Source: Chrysomallon squamiferum
Taxonomy: Eukaryota > Mollusca > Gastropoda > Neomphalida > Peltospiridae
Direction: 5' to 3'
Length of the DNA stretch: 64,000 bases
Assembly (NCBI GenBank): GCA_012295275.1
Contig: CM022670.1
Coordinates: 29,217,938-29,281,937 of the forward strand
In this document: positions 13,640-28,200 of the stretch, piece after piece
Layout of the letters: every line of letters begins with the position of its first letter
Position numbering within the stretch: position 1 is the first letter of the stretch
The notes under the pieces: generated by a model
Database searches by the model: none
Seen by the model: the letters and a program-made list of their open reading frames with translations, nothing else
What the model was told of the DNA's origin: nothing
Program-made: the position numbers and the translations under genes

Positions 13640-14270
13640 AGACTCATGGTTCTGTGTAGAGCTGTAGGGCCCATAGCAAAACAGCATAGGCCCCTACTAC
13701 TGGCTAGTTTCAAAAGTAAAAGCAGCCACCTCAACCCATGCCCAGTACTGTCATAGCTTTACATACAACATAAACATATCTTAATATTTGAACAATCAGT
13801 TAGATGTATTGTTGAAACAAAAGGAATCTTGCCCACAGTATTAAAAACCAGTGCAAATACCATTAAACTATAATGTGACTACATGTATGTCCCAAAAATC
13901 TGGGTCAAGGTTTAGGCCAGTAGACAAATGTGATTCAGGCTTAGATTAAGTCATGTACCATTCTTCAGTGTATTTACAACAAAGCAACTAGTGAAATAGT
14001 TGTGGTCCACTGGCTGGCGAGGAAAGAAAATTTCAGCAACAAAACTGTTCAAAAACATACCTGTACACAAAACAAATACCAAAGGCTATAGTCAAAATCA
14101 TGATACCCAGCATTTTGATTTTAAAAATCAGACCAAAAAAGGAAATAGAAAAAGAAATGTTATCGACGGGGCACATGAAAGCATGGGGCCTGTAGCAGTT
14201 GTTAATTTGGTACTGGTTCTATGCACTCAAAGAATGATAAACCCAGTAAATGTGTTAACTTAATTCACAT
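13640..14270. other. Less AT-rich intergenic segment, possible old repeat
   Basis: Composition shifts here: runs such as GGGCCCATAGC and ATAGGCCCC near 13667-13697, and GACGGGGCACATG near 14165. Open frames at 14000-14263 and 14221-14457 have no recognisable domain, and I do not call them genes. An eroded mobile element is the likeliest explanation. Confidence 0.3.
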
Positions 14271-17200
14271 TAAATATTATTGGCTAGAATCTCATTTACC
14301 TTTAACCAATGTTGGAAGTGCATTAAATATAAATAATAATAATAAAATGACAAAAAAATTAGAATCCATTTTAGTTGGCAATTTTGATGAGAAGTCACTA
14401 ACCCTAAAAGTTAAGTCTTCCAAAAGTGAACAAAATAGTGACATTCAAACATTTTGATATTGGTTCCCATCTTTTTCTTTGGTGGCTCTATGCCTTACAT
14501 TACTGCAGGAATTGTGCAAAGATGCCATTACTGTTCAGTTTGAGTAAAACACAAACAAGACGTAATTAATGTAACAAGAACATGTGTAAAAATATAAACA
14601 AAAAATAATGTAAAAAACTATTAAAAAAAACATAAAAAAATAAAAGGGAAAACGGACTGCAACTCTGGGCAAAGAACTGTTGACCCATGGCATGCTTCCA
14701 TTTCCAACACTAATGTATGTATATGTATATATCAAAAACCACCATAAAATAGTTCAAAAATATAAAATTTATTTTCATTTATATTTTGAAATATAAATAT
14801 GTTGACAAACATTTAAATGCATATTTTTGTTACATTATTTATTTCTCGTTTTTTTCTAGTAAGTTCATTTTAAAAGTATTCATATTGTAATTAAATGCTC
14901 AAATAATTTTTAAAAGAAGTAAATATTAAGAAATTGCTAAAAATAAAAACACTTGATGCAAGTGAATCACATGATACTCAACAAGCTTTTTTGTATATTT
15001 ACACTTCATATTTACTAAGGAAATTCTGTTTTACAATTTTTCTAAATTACAAAGCTGCCATGTCAAACTGATAAAAATGTTCTTACATTAACTTTTGAAC
15101 TGAAATATATATGAAGATTTATGTGCCATAAATACTTAAACAGAACAGAGAATTGAACAAAATCCCTGTAAAATCGGAAGCCAGTTCTTAGAAAGTGGAA
15201 AAATAGAAGAAAAAAAAAAAAACTCTACTACTGGTTTTTAAAAACAACAGTAAGGAAATGTTTGTAAAAATTACATTCAGGGTTTATTGTAAGAAAGTTG
15301 TAAATAAAACTACATGCTAGTATATAATATTGTTCTTCAGTTTCTTCATAAACATTTAAAAAAATAAATTCATAAAAATACAAAAGATATCATGGCCAAA
15401 GCATTTAAAATTATGATTATTTCAAATATATTAACAATAATTTTGCTATTGAAAAATAACTACACTTTTTAATATTAAGGAAATAAAGCTGCAACTGTTT
15501 GCATTAATGAAGGTACATATTATAAGACGTTAAAATTCAAACAACCTTTTAAGATAATAATTATAAATTTCATTTAACTATTATCACAGCAGTTAATGAT
15601 GCTTAATTATAAAAACAAGTCAAAATTCACAATGGTGGCATTTCACAAATCAAATACAACACAACAAAAATAATTCAGTGATCAGAAAATACTTTAATCA
15701 TGATAAACATAAATTTTCTGTAATTTTTGGACCAATAATATATCTAAATAATATATATGAAAAAATAAAACAAATAATAATAAGATCTAATAAACTAAAT
15801 TTGTTTTGATTACAGCATGTTTGGATCACAACATGTGAGTAATAGACTCTGAAAACGAAACTTCAAAATACTATGATATTGTAGTTGTACCATCATATAT
15901 CAGCAGATGTTTTATTTTGTAAAAATCATTTTGATACTCAGTTTATTTGATAAAATATGTAGCAAGATACACTTTATTAGATGAGTACAACAATAAATAA
16001 TTTAAATACAAACTGGTACATGTAAACCCTGAAAATACATAGAGCAAACACATTAAATTCTTTTTTTGTTTGCAAACTGATATGATATGTTGTTTTTTAG
16101 AAATTATAAAACAACTGAACTACATTTTTTAATTTTTTAAACTGGTATATTTTAAGGAAAGGGAATATAAGTATAGTATTGAGAATGTAAAAAAATAAAA
16201 AACATGCATTAAAATGATTTTATATTTGTTTTCATTTTTTGTTTCTTTTTAAAGATATGACAGAGTATTTACTTTCCCTGTAGTACAAATTAATTATCAG
16301 ACTTTAGATAATGTGAAGAGTTCTTTATTTCTTTGCTGATTTCTGTAATTTGAAAATGAAGCATTACAACAACTACTTGATGAGATTTTTATAGTAAAAA
16401 AATTCAATATCTCTTAATCTTAATAAAACTAAAAAACCGACATTTTATCCTTTACATACATTGCCTACAAAACATTATTTAAAGGTTAAAAAAATTATAG
16501 TATATTGTATGAATCAACAACAAGACAGAAAATCCCCCCCAAAAAAAAACAACAACAAAAAACCTGCAACTGAAATTGAGGTAATCAACTAATGAATTTA
16601 TTGTCATGGAAATTCAATGGAAAAAAAATGCCATGTTATTACCCATTCCAAGGAAATACCTCAACATTTTTATTTTTTTATTTTATGAATTCCATTTCAT
16701 TTGATTTTTATTCTGGGAAAAACTTTTTTTTTTTTTTTTTTTTTTTAATACTATGCGCACACACACACACCTTTAATAAAGAAATCACTGGTCCCCCCAA
16801 AAAAGGAATTTAACTGCAGAACCATTCCTCATTTTATCACAGATATAAAATCAACATCAATTTCATTATTTTACATATTATAAGATGCTACACATTTTAA
16901 AATAACCATTCAAACCCTGTTTAAAGATTAACAATGAAATAATAATAATAATTTCTTGAATACTCATAAATGTTCAGTTCAAAAACAATCATAAAACTAT
17001 ATTAAAAGAAACAATTAAATGGTGGTCACTATGATATCTAGATTTATGTAATCTAGTGCATCATAAATAAAAAAATCTTTTCGGTTTTATGAAATGACTC
17101 GGGAGAAAACTAGGGCACTGCATTCAAAGGAGACATAGCCTGAAAACATTTCAGAATGACTATTGGAAACCAAGGTTTTGAGATATAATTATTTAACATG

Positions 17201-19275
17201 AATATTTATTACATCAACACTAAAGCAATGGACAGGACTATAATATAAATCACATATCTGGAGAAAGAAATAAACAAATTTTTATACAAAAGTCCATAAA
17301 ACACAAATTATAAATATTTTCAGTCAAGTTACCAGAAATGTAAGTCAGCGTTGTTGTTGGGTTTTTTGTTAATTACTTATGTACTAATATCTAGTTATCT
17401 TTCATAATTCACAATTATTTAACAAAACAGTTTGAGAAGTTTGCTTATTTATAGGACTCTCATATTTTAACATGAAAAATACAACTATTGATTTTAATTG
17501 TTTGAGTGTGTGTGCGTGTGTGTATGTTTAAGCAAAGCCTGATAAATACAGCTTACTAAGCTTTGGTTGGCATGATTTTATATTTTTCTAAAAAAAAAAC
17601 ACATTTATATATAAAACATATACTTCATTTAGATAGAAAACATATGTTAAACAAGTGTGAGAATAAAACAGAAGCTGTGTATCAAAACAAAAGCAACTAT
17701 CAACATTTGGTCTTTTAATTAAATATAGGCAACTAGGTTGTAATGGAAAATAAAATATTTTTTCCTTCAATGTTTATTCATTATTTTTGTTCTTTGAGGG
17801 TTTTGGGGGGTTTTTGTATGTGTATGTGCATACATGTGTGCATGTGTCTGTGTGTCAGTGTGTGTTTAATTATTATTTTATTGTCATTCCACAATCCAAT
17901 TATGATGCCCTTCCTGGGTTTTTTTAAGGTGTGGACTGACAAAGTGACACAAATTATCTACTTCCAGAATAAAAAAATAAAATTAAAAAATAAATAAATG
18001 TTTTGTTTTTAAAATTATTTATATATGCAGTATGTATTTACTACATTAGTATGTTCTTGTTTACCTCATATCCATTTTCCTAACAGAAGGTTCAGGTTAT
18101 GTGACTTTTTAATATTCCTTTAAGGAATTTATATCAAGCATTCTGTGATAAAACAAAGCTAATTCATTAATAAATAGAAATGTAAAAAGCTTACTAAAGT
18201 TCTGGTGAATATTAAAACCTGATTCCCATTCAACTTCAGTATTAAATATTTTTCAAGCAAACTATTTTTGGGCACTTGCCATTTGGCAGTATGAGCTGTT
18301 TTTATACTATATGTTCAAAATGGATCAGATAAACAGAAGAAAAAAAAAAAATTATCAGTGATGGAAAAATATAGAATTTTTCTTTTTTTATAACTTCTTA
18401 GAAACAAGTTTTGAAATATGTACAAAACAAATAACATATCCAGGTAACAAATGATTATATGAAAATAAAAATTGTAACAAAGTAGGAAGGAGGCTGCTTT
18501 GTTAGTATATCACAGGAATTGCCACAAACACAGTAATAACAAATATTGTAGACTTAAGTTAATTTTTATTTGTTTGCATATGTACTTTTCTTTTTACTTA
18601 TTTACCTGATAATTTAATATGTTATTTCTTGTGAAATTCAGTGGTTTCAAATATAAGTTTTGTTTTACATTATCTTCATAAACAGTGTGTAACAGAGACA
18701 TATACTTTAAACTGTTCACTAGATCTGATTAAATTTGAAAACTAAATTTTTTTTATCACAACATCTATAGTGTCTGAAATCAAAATAAATTTGTCATCAT
18801 GATTAGAAAGAGATGAAATTTAAACAAATAAATAAATAAATATGAAGAAAGTCTAAAATAAACAAAAATAAAACACCAGCCTCTCATTAAAACATAAATA
18901 TCAGATATGTCATGGAATGAATGAGTGAATACATTTACTAAAACTTGTAAATTATACTCTCAAACTGTTTTAAAATATTAATCTGTTTTTTTTTGTGTTT
19001 TTTTTAAAGTTCTGGCAAAAGAAATAAATTCAAGTTAAGGCAGTCTGGAAATAATTGACAATGCGTAATTTTGTAGTACAAAAGAAAATAGGTTTATATT
19101 TAACAACATCACTGTGCATAACCATTAAGTGTCATTTTGCGTATATGGTGGGGTTTTTTTGATTATCAGTGAAAAACGTCTTTTATGATTAGTGTGTTAA
19201 ATGATAAAAATATTTGAACTCCTTGTTTGAATCATAGCACCTACTTAACAGCAAGGAAGGGAAATTCAGTTAAAC

Positions 19276-22200
19276 TTAGGTTTCAACAAATCCCTCAGTA
19301 GATCTGTTCCGGTGTCTAACTTCAATATTTTCCATTCCATTTTGATTATGAGAAACTGTATTTATATTCTGCTGCTCCTCTACAGCACCACTAACTGTCA
19401 CTATGGGAACATTTTCAACACCTGTCTCCTTCTGTAACTGTTTCTCTTTCAAAATCTCGTTAGGACAAATTGTTCCCTGGAGTGCACGCAAAGAAAATCT
19501 GAAATAAATCAGAAATGAAAGATGAATGTGTTCTGTTTTAATGCTTTGCATGTTTTACTTTATCACTTTTATTCCTATGATACAGAACAAACTACGACAA
19601 TGATGATACTGTTAATTTTCATGTTTGTTTCCATAATATATTTTTAAATTATAAATATATGAATAATGATTAAGGATATTTCAACAGATTTTAATAATGA
19701 TAATCACTAGTTGTCAGCTACAGATGTAAGAGAGGGTAACCATGGGCTCCTTGCATTAATTAGCAGTTAGGAATCTTTTATATTTAGCACAGACAGAAAA
19801 ATAAGTATCAAAGCCATTGATAAACTATCTGCATTGTCTGGATGTTTTTGGAAATAGCCTAACAGACACATTTCTGTAGCTTCAATTCACTGTTTTACCT
19901 ACTTCAGATTCATAACAATGTATGAGTAGTAATAAAAAAATAAGATTTAATTTTTTACCTTGGTAAAAGAGCTAACACACAGGTAAGAATCACTGTACAT
20001 GAGTGTATGGGTTGTGATATTGTGTTCTCCATCACCCAGTATGGATTGGACGGATGATCCCAGGTAAAGAAAATAAGATTGGAGATAATAGCAAATATCC
20101 AGAAAAACAGGAAGCTCACAACAAGTGTTACCCATTGCAGCCAGATCTGATAAGAAAAGAAAAACATTTATTTATAGACAGCTTCTCTCATAAATGAATA
20201 TATAACTTTATTTACTGATGTTATGTTAAAAACTGAAATAAATACTGTTGTTTTTAAATCAACAAATTAAAGTCAGTTATTTTTTTTCTATTAATTCTAT
20301 TAATCTGATACTGTGTAGTTTTTGTTTTAAACCAACAGAAATTTAACATTTAAAATTAATACACACGTTCATGATTTTTAATAGATAACATTTGAATTTA
20401 TTGTCATTAAAATATGGTTTTTTCAAGTATCAGTATTAAAAGAAAAACAAATGTAGCTAACCCAGGATGTGGTTTCAAGACCAAGGTGTAGCAGTTGTGT
20501 AAGGATCATACAGGTACACATAGTGCTGCCCATTTCCCAAATACCAGCAGTAGAACCTGAATATGCCTGAATAAAAAAAAAGTTTAAACTTTTAAAATAT
20601 GAAATTAATCATACAGATACACCCAGTACTGCCCATTTAGCATGAAATTTATGTGATCATAATAGTAATGTGATAAATGAAATTCAGTATTATTTGTATT
20701 ATTGATATAATGCATTCATTTCTTGTATTTGTTTCCACATATAACAAACAAAAATTGATAAACTAATACATTTTATTATGAGGAAAACATTATTTTGGTA
20801 AACTTTTATTATTCCAGAATAATGGTTGCAGGTTTCTTTTCTAACCAAGACTGTGTAATTCATCATTTATAAACATGGCCTTTTACTAATTTAGCCTGAT
20901 TTTTTAGGATAAAGTAATACTTAATAACTGCTATCCAATTATTTTATTTGAATATACATCTGCTTTCCAAAAATTGAGATAATGCAAGCTGATTAATTGT
21001 CCAAAAAAGGAAAGTTTTATTGGTAAAAATATAATCTCCAACACACCAAACATTAATATAAAATACATTTTCCTGTCACGTATGACTGTCACATTTAATT
21101 TGTGATGTTTTAATTTCATTTTTCGTTGACAGTATATATATATAAAAAAAAAATGTAAAAAGTGTGAACAGGCTCATTAATTCTTCAGAAATTTAATTTC
21201 AAAAATAATTTTTTTTCAAATAAATAGGTTATTTAGATTTAACAGGTTTTTAAGAAATTCATCTTATTTGATGTCAGTACACAACTGTAAGAACAATAAT
21301 TAAAATATGATATTCAAATACTGAATATTTAATTGAGTTGACTAATACTGTGACCGTTTTAATGGCTGAAAATTAATTAAGTTGTGAGGTATTTAAGTAG
21401 GATGTAACTCACCAAATGTGGAATGAAATATATGACACAACTCTGATACATTCCATCTAAAGTGGAAACAAGAAATGTCCATTGTGTGTACATCTGAAAG
21501 AAAAAAAGAGTTTGAATTACTAATCAAAGTGTGAAACCATATTTAACATCCAATTTAGAAAGTTTAATAATTAATGCATCTCTTGAATTAACTAAACATA
21601 TTTATTTATATGGTACAGTTTGAATAAAATCAGTTTTGATGAATCTATTATATAGATATCTACATTTATTTTAATACAGTTTTTTAAAAGCATCTAATTA
21701 AGATACAACCATTGCTTTTCAAAGAAAAAAAAAATTCCTAAAAAGCATATAAATTTATATTTGTGGATGTGCATATGTGTAAACAGAAAGTTAGAGAGAA
21801 AAACAAGAATTATATGAAAATATGCTAAGTATTTCTAAACACAAAGCATTTTACAGATTTTCCTGATGACAGTAGGCACAAACAATTATTTAAAAGACCC
21901 TGTATGTTACTTTAAATGTGTGCACATGTGTTTTGTATTTTAATGATAATATGTTTTTAACCTCTCCTCTGATTCCTGTTTTATAGAGGTGTGGTTTGGC
22001 AAGGAGGACATCAGCATCTATATCCTTATCAAAAATACCATTTATGAGTGGTGGCAAAGAGGTGAATAACACATGTTGCAACAATAAATAGATCGAATCT
22101 ATCTGAAGTGAACCAGAGAAACCACTGAACAATTGATACCAGAAGATGACAAACACAGAACCCTGAAATAAATTTTTTTTTACAAAAATTAAAGATGAAA

Positions 22201-25200
22201 AATAAAACTCTAAAATACATTTCAAAATTATATTCTCTAAATAACAGAATAAAATATCAATGAATATTTATTATTTTAATGAAAAAAAAAAAATAAAAAA
22301 AAAAATAAAAAAATGTGTGACATATAAAACCAATCTGACCTTAACTTATGAAGCCAGTTTGTTTCAGTTTATCATTATTATTTTTTTAATTTGATATTAC
22401 ATTAACTTATGCATATTTACTTTTGTCTGTAAACAGTTAAAACTATCAGTCTTCTAAAACTATTACCAGACTTTTGTAGAACATGTATGCAGCAAACTTT
22501 CCCAGTCGGTCGTAGCTCCAGTGACCGTGAACAAGGAGAAGGCGAACAAGAAATTTGAATCGGGCTATAGCAAAGTCAGATGACATGACTGCTTGCATTC
22601 CTTCCTGCCCAGATATTCCTATACCAACATCTGCTGTCTGTATCATGCTGACATCATTGGCTCCATCACCTACAAAACACAAACATTTTAAGTAAAAAAA
22701 AAAAAAAAAATATATTCGTAGTGATAAGTCAGCTGGATACATTGTTTTGTACATGCTGTTTGTGGCTAAAATTAACCACAAAAAACACAATAAATTAAAA
22801 AACATATATTAAAAAAATAAAAAAAATAAAATGAATTTAAAATGGCAAATTTAAGTAAAAAATAAACCACAGAAAATATAATCAATTTCAACGTTTTGAA
22901 TTTGTTAGCAGTGAAATATTCAGTTGGTATATGAAGTGAAACAAGGAAGTGATATAAATTTTATGTGTATATATATATATACAGAGAGAGAGAGACAGAG
23001 AGACAGAGAGAGAGAGAGAGATTATGTCGGTTTAATTGTTCCATAACTAAACTACTGAAAAAACCATTTTTTATGATAAACTGAAAACTAAGTAATTAAC
23101 ATGAAAAGCTAATTATTATTTCTAAAATTAAATTTTAAGTTTATTCGTCTAAAGATATCTTTAACATACATTTTCAATTATTTTACTTACCAATTGCAAG
23201 TGTCAGCTTCTTCAGATGATCTCGAACCATTTTAACAACATTGCCCTAAAGAAAAAAACACTGTTGAAAACTTCTTAACATCAGAAATAATAAAAATATT
23301 TTAAATAACACAAAACTATTATTTTAACAGATTAAACATATTTCATTTCAAATCTAGTTTTACTGATTTTAAAATTTTTTTTTTTTTTTTTAATGAGACA
23401 CAAAGAAGTAGCAGACTAAAGTAATTTTAAAATTTACAAAATAATTTACCTTCTGTATTGGTGTAGCTCTACAGCACATTACTGAATTACATTTCTGACT
23501 TAGGACAAGGAACTGTTTTTCAAGATTTTGCTTCAAGGCAAAGGCAAGTGTTTTTCCATCAATTATCAGTGCATAGTCCTTCTTGCTAGTGTCCTGTGCA
23601 ATCTGTCCTGTATGGTGCTCTATTAAAGCTCTAGCTTCTTCCTGTCAGTTAAGGTATATGTTTTAAATGATAAAACCTTTCAATAACTAAATTTCTTATA
23701 ATATTTATTATAAAATCAAAAAACAATAATAATATAATTATATCAACAACAGCCAACCATTCAACATAATTTTAAATACTCTTTCAGAAATTTATCTTCA
23801 TCAAAATTTTATTTAAATAAAATATATTCTTTTTAGAATATCCCTAGAAATGTGAACTGGTTTGGTACTGAGCTACAAATATGGAAAACACAGAAGATAT
23901 ATGTGTTTTCAGCTCTATATCACAAAAAGACTGTGATCTGCAAGTGTTTCTTGTGCAAGGTAAACACTGATAATTGACCAAAGGTTACTGGTTGCTGGCC
24001 AGCCTGATTTAAGCACTGTGATTAAATACTGCCTAGGCCAGAAGCTTAAAGCCTCCAAAATCCAATCCTCCTTACATTCCATACAGGAGAAGTGCTGCTG
24101 AATTTTAACACAAGGGAAAAGTTGTATGGTGTGTCTCTAAAAAAAAGCTTATATATATATCAGAATGGGCTCAGAAAGCTGGGTTTTTTCCATATTAAGA
24201 CAGGTGTATAACTTTATAAAAAGATGCATAACATTTGTTGAATATGACTTCTAGTATAAATACAATAACGTATATTATTTCAGTTCTGTAAGCTCACTAT
24301 GTGGAAAGAATTATTCTGCTGGAACCAAGTAAAACTCTTACTTCTGTGTTTGAATTGAGAATAATAAGCTCTTGATTTTCATCAATAAGACGTGAAGCAT
24401 AAGCAATCTGTATGGCTGTCTCTTGTTTGTCTCCTGTCAACACCCAGATATTGATTCCTGCCTCTCTGAGTGTGGCAATACTTTCAGGAACACCTTCCTG
24501 TAACTTGTCCTCTATACCAGTTGCACCTAATTAACAAATAAAAATAATATAATTCAAACACTAAGTACTGACTTAAAAAAACAACACTTCTTGATGTTTT
24601 TCTGAATTAAAAAAATAAAATAAACACCATGCAACATTAAGATACTTTAAATAAGATGACAAACGTGGAACAAATCTAAAACTAGGGTATAGGCCATTTT
24701 CAAATATACATACAAAAGCAAAATAAAGCAGAGCTAATTATCATTTTAGAATTAAGGAAGAAATCTATTAAACATTTCTTTTTCTTCCTATTTTAATATG
24801 TATTCATATTTTTCTATTTACAAAATTAACAAAATTAACAAAATCTTTTCCAAATGTTTTTTGTACTCTTTAATACTGAAAATATGGCATAGTGTCTTTT
24901 ACTCATGAACTTACCAAGCAATTCTAGATCCTTTTCAATCCTGCACACAGATTCCATGATTAACTGTTCTCTGTTTTCTATTGCAGATTCAGCTTCTCTG
25001 TGGCCTTTCATCCACTGTTGAAATTCTTCATTTGTAAGAACCTGAAGCAGTGACATTCAGAAATGATACCTGAATTTACTATCAGTATTTTTTCTCTCTA
25101 CTGTGTTTTTATTATGCAACTGTCTATAGTAAGAGATTATACAAGGTTGATATTATAATGTTATTACATACGTTGCTAGCCTAACAAACACCTTTTGACT

Positions 25201-28200
25201 AATTTCTATTCAAGATTTCAGTAATTATATCCATATTACACATATTATTATTCTAACAAAAGCCTTTTGACTAATTTTTATTTAAGATGGCAACATTATT
25301 AAATTATTATTATTCTAATAAAAGGCTTTTGACGTATTCATATTTTGTATCACATATTTTCCATTTTGTTTCCTATAACTAATTTAAACAATGAGTAAGA
25401 TCTTGTAATTATTTTAAAATCTTAGTCAAAACAAAATTAATAAATGAGCAATTACATAAAATAAAGGAATTTAATTGCTGAATGTTATGAAAAAACACTC
25501 CAGCTTAAAACAATTTAAAAAAATAAAAAATATGAAAACAGCCACACAAAAAATAAGAATAAAATAACAAATATAGAATATTTTCCAATATTTCATTTCA
25601 GAATTTTTTAAACCATAGACTAAATGCTTCTTGGTTTTATTTTGAAATTTATATATTAATTGAATATCTACTAATACATTTTGTTTTATGTCTGTATTTT
25701 ATTGAGTAACTTCTATTCATCATTTATATTGTTTTTACCTTTTTTGCCATGCACAATGTCCGAAGACCTCTCATTGCATAATTTGTTAAATGTTCCAGAG
25801 TTTTATGCTCCTGGTATTTGAATTCACCTTCTGCAACAATCAACACAGATGTTTATACATTAAATAGGCACTGAAAATTAGGAATATTTTAAATTATCAT
25901 TTCTCCTATAACCATAAAATATAATAATGCACACATAAACACAACAATATAAAAAAAATAAAAAAAATTAACGAACTTATATGTTAAATTTATTTTATGC
26001 TATAATTATTATTATCATTTTAAATTTAAATGTTTATGTATGTGTTAGAAATTACACTTGAATAAAGTACTTGAAGCTATATAAAAAAGTGTTAAATTAA
26101 GAAAGAAAAGAAATAATATAGAATTTAAAATAAATGTTAGCTTTAAGATTAAATTATTTTTTTAGAAATGAAAATTTACCTCTGTAGTTTTTATTAAGTA
26201 CACTTAAAATAGCTGAATCAGCTCCTTTTGTATAAAGTGTTATCTCTCCTGATGTAGGATGTTTAAGTATCACAGACATGCGCTTGCGAAATGAGTCAAA
26301 CTGAAGGATCTTTAAAATATCAAAATCCACTTTTCCTTCAGCTGAAAAGTTAAAACAAGAATGTAAGAAACTGATAATTTCAAAGAGAAAAAGAACAATC
26401 TCTTTTAGTTATAAGTTAACAAACCTGGCAAATACACTGAAACTTTTTCTGGAGACCTCTGTAACAGACAACATCCATAGGCACTGGCTGCCTTAACCAG
26501 AGCCAGTTCATCAGGACTCTCAGCTTCGTACCGCATTCTAGATGAGGCATCTGACAAATAAGAGCTGGAAATGCTGCCTTCTGACTGTGTCACTATATCT
26601 CCATTCTCACTGGGGTTTAGTGAAACAAGTGATGATCTTGTTTTAAATCGTGATGGAGGTGTGCTACAGGACGACTCAGAGAGACGTCTGTAACGTTCAG
26701 CATAATGCTGGTTAATTCGAAGTTTGTCCACAGGATCACTTTCTATTAAACCTGTTGCATCCATCTGCAAAAATAAAATTTAAATATAACTACAGACAGA
26801 AAATGGTATAAACATATAAATAATATGTTTAATATTTTTAACATATTACCATTATTAAAAACTGACAGTTTCATTGTCACTCTTTTGCTGAATTAGTTAA
26901 AATGGTGTGACTGAATTAAATTTAACTTTGTAATAAACTTATTTGAATGAAATAATAATTTTAAAAAATGACTGTTAATATATTTTATAGATCTACTGCT
27001 AGAAAAACAAATAAAAAAATGATGTTTAATAACAAAAATAACAAAAATGATATATTATAATTAATTATGCTAAAAAATTTAATAAAACATTTATCAGTTA
27101 TCCCAAATAATTACATATTATATAAACTAATTATTTCAAATACTCTTACATTATCTTTATGAGCATGGTGTGTAACAACCACTGTGTTGCATACTGTCAT
27201 CAGCAGAAAGAATTCTTGGACACGTTTGACGTGTTCTGGAATGACAAGTTCTACACTTTCCAGACTTCTTAAACACATGTTTGACATTTCACGCTGAAGT
27301 GCAGGCTCCAGGTTCAGGCTTTCTTGCATCTAAAACACACATACATGACAGTTATCAAATTTTAAAAATTTTTGAATGTGCAACAAAATAGGTAAAGAAA
27401 ATTATATTATATTTGTTTTACCTTTTCCTTTCTTTTTTCTTTTTTTAAAATTGTTAACAATACATAAAGTATCATAAAATCAAATCATTTCACATTCTCT
27501 GTCAAGATGTTTACTCTGTACTCTGAAAGCTGTTTTCTGTCAGACGAAATATACTCACAGAACTGCATCTACTCATGGAAGCTACAGAATTGCGACTGCC
27601 CAGATAACTTTCTTCTGATTCACTGTCACCTGATAAAGAAACATTATAAAATAAATACAAATAAAAACACATCAAACAGTCAGTTAAATTATTAATTATC
27701 AGGTAAAATGCAATTTTTTTTAACATAATTCAGACTGAATTTATTAGCAAAAAATGTCAGAAACAAATATGACAATATATAAAAATTATGAACTTGATTA
27801 TAGTACTAAAAAAATAAACATCTGACAATACATTTCAATATCAAAATGTACTTTTAATAATAGTTTTACTTTATATCACTCATGTGAAATGGGTCTTTCT
27901 GATATTTCTGAGAAAATGTAAGGCCTAGAATAGACATGAAGATGATACAATGGCATATAATAACCCGACTAAATTACCTGGTAAATGAGGATAGTCCACT
28001 CCACCAATAGTGCAACTTTTGAATTCCATTTTGTTTTCAGTGAGTGTTCCAGTCTTATCAGAAAATATGTACTGAATCTGACCCAAGTCTTCTGTAATGT
28101 TGAGAGCTCTACATTCAATACGCTTGTTGGACTCTTCATGGTAGATTTCAATGTCCTGATTTATGAAATAAATCTGTCCCAGTTTGACTAGCTCCACTGA

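Larger units (their letters stand above)
8721..19275. other. Gene-poor AT-rich spacer, includes ATP10 3'UTR
   Basis: No exon with plausible protein and splice sites was found on either strand. The right-hand part must contain the 3'UTR of the minus-strand ATP10 gene, but TTTATT (minus-strand AATAAA) occurs many times and I cannot choose the end. Open frames here are short and low in complexity. Distinct content: a perfect hairpin at 12284-12309, a candidate inverted-repeat element at 12333-12993, and a less AT-rich segment at 13640-14270. Confidence 0.6.

Noticed and set aside
14000-14457. Two overlapping open frames in the spacer
   Set aside because: No recognisable motif, no splice or expression signal; probably within an old repeat.
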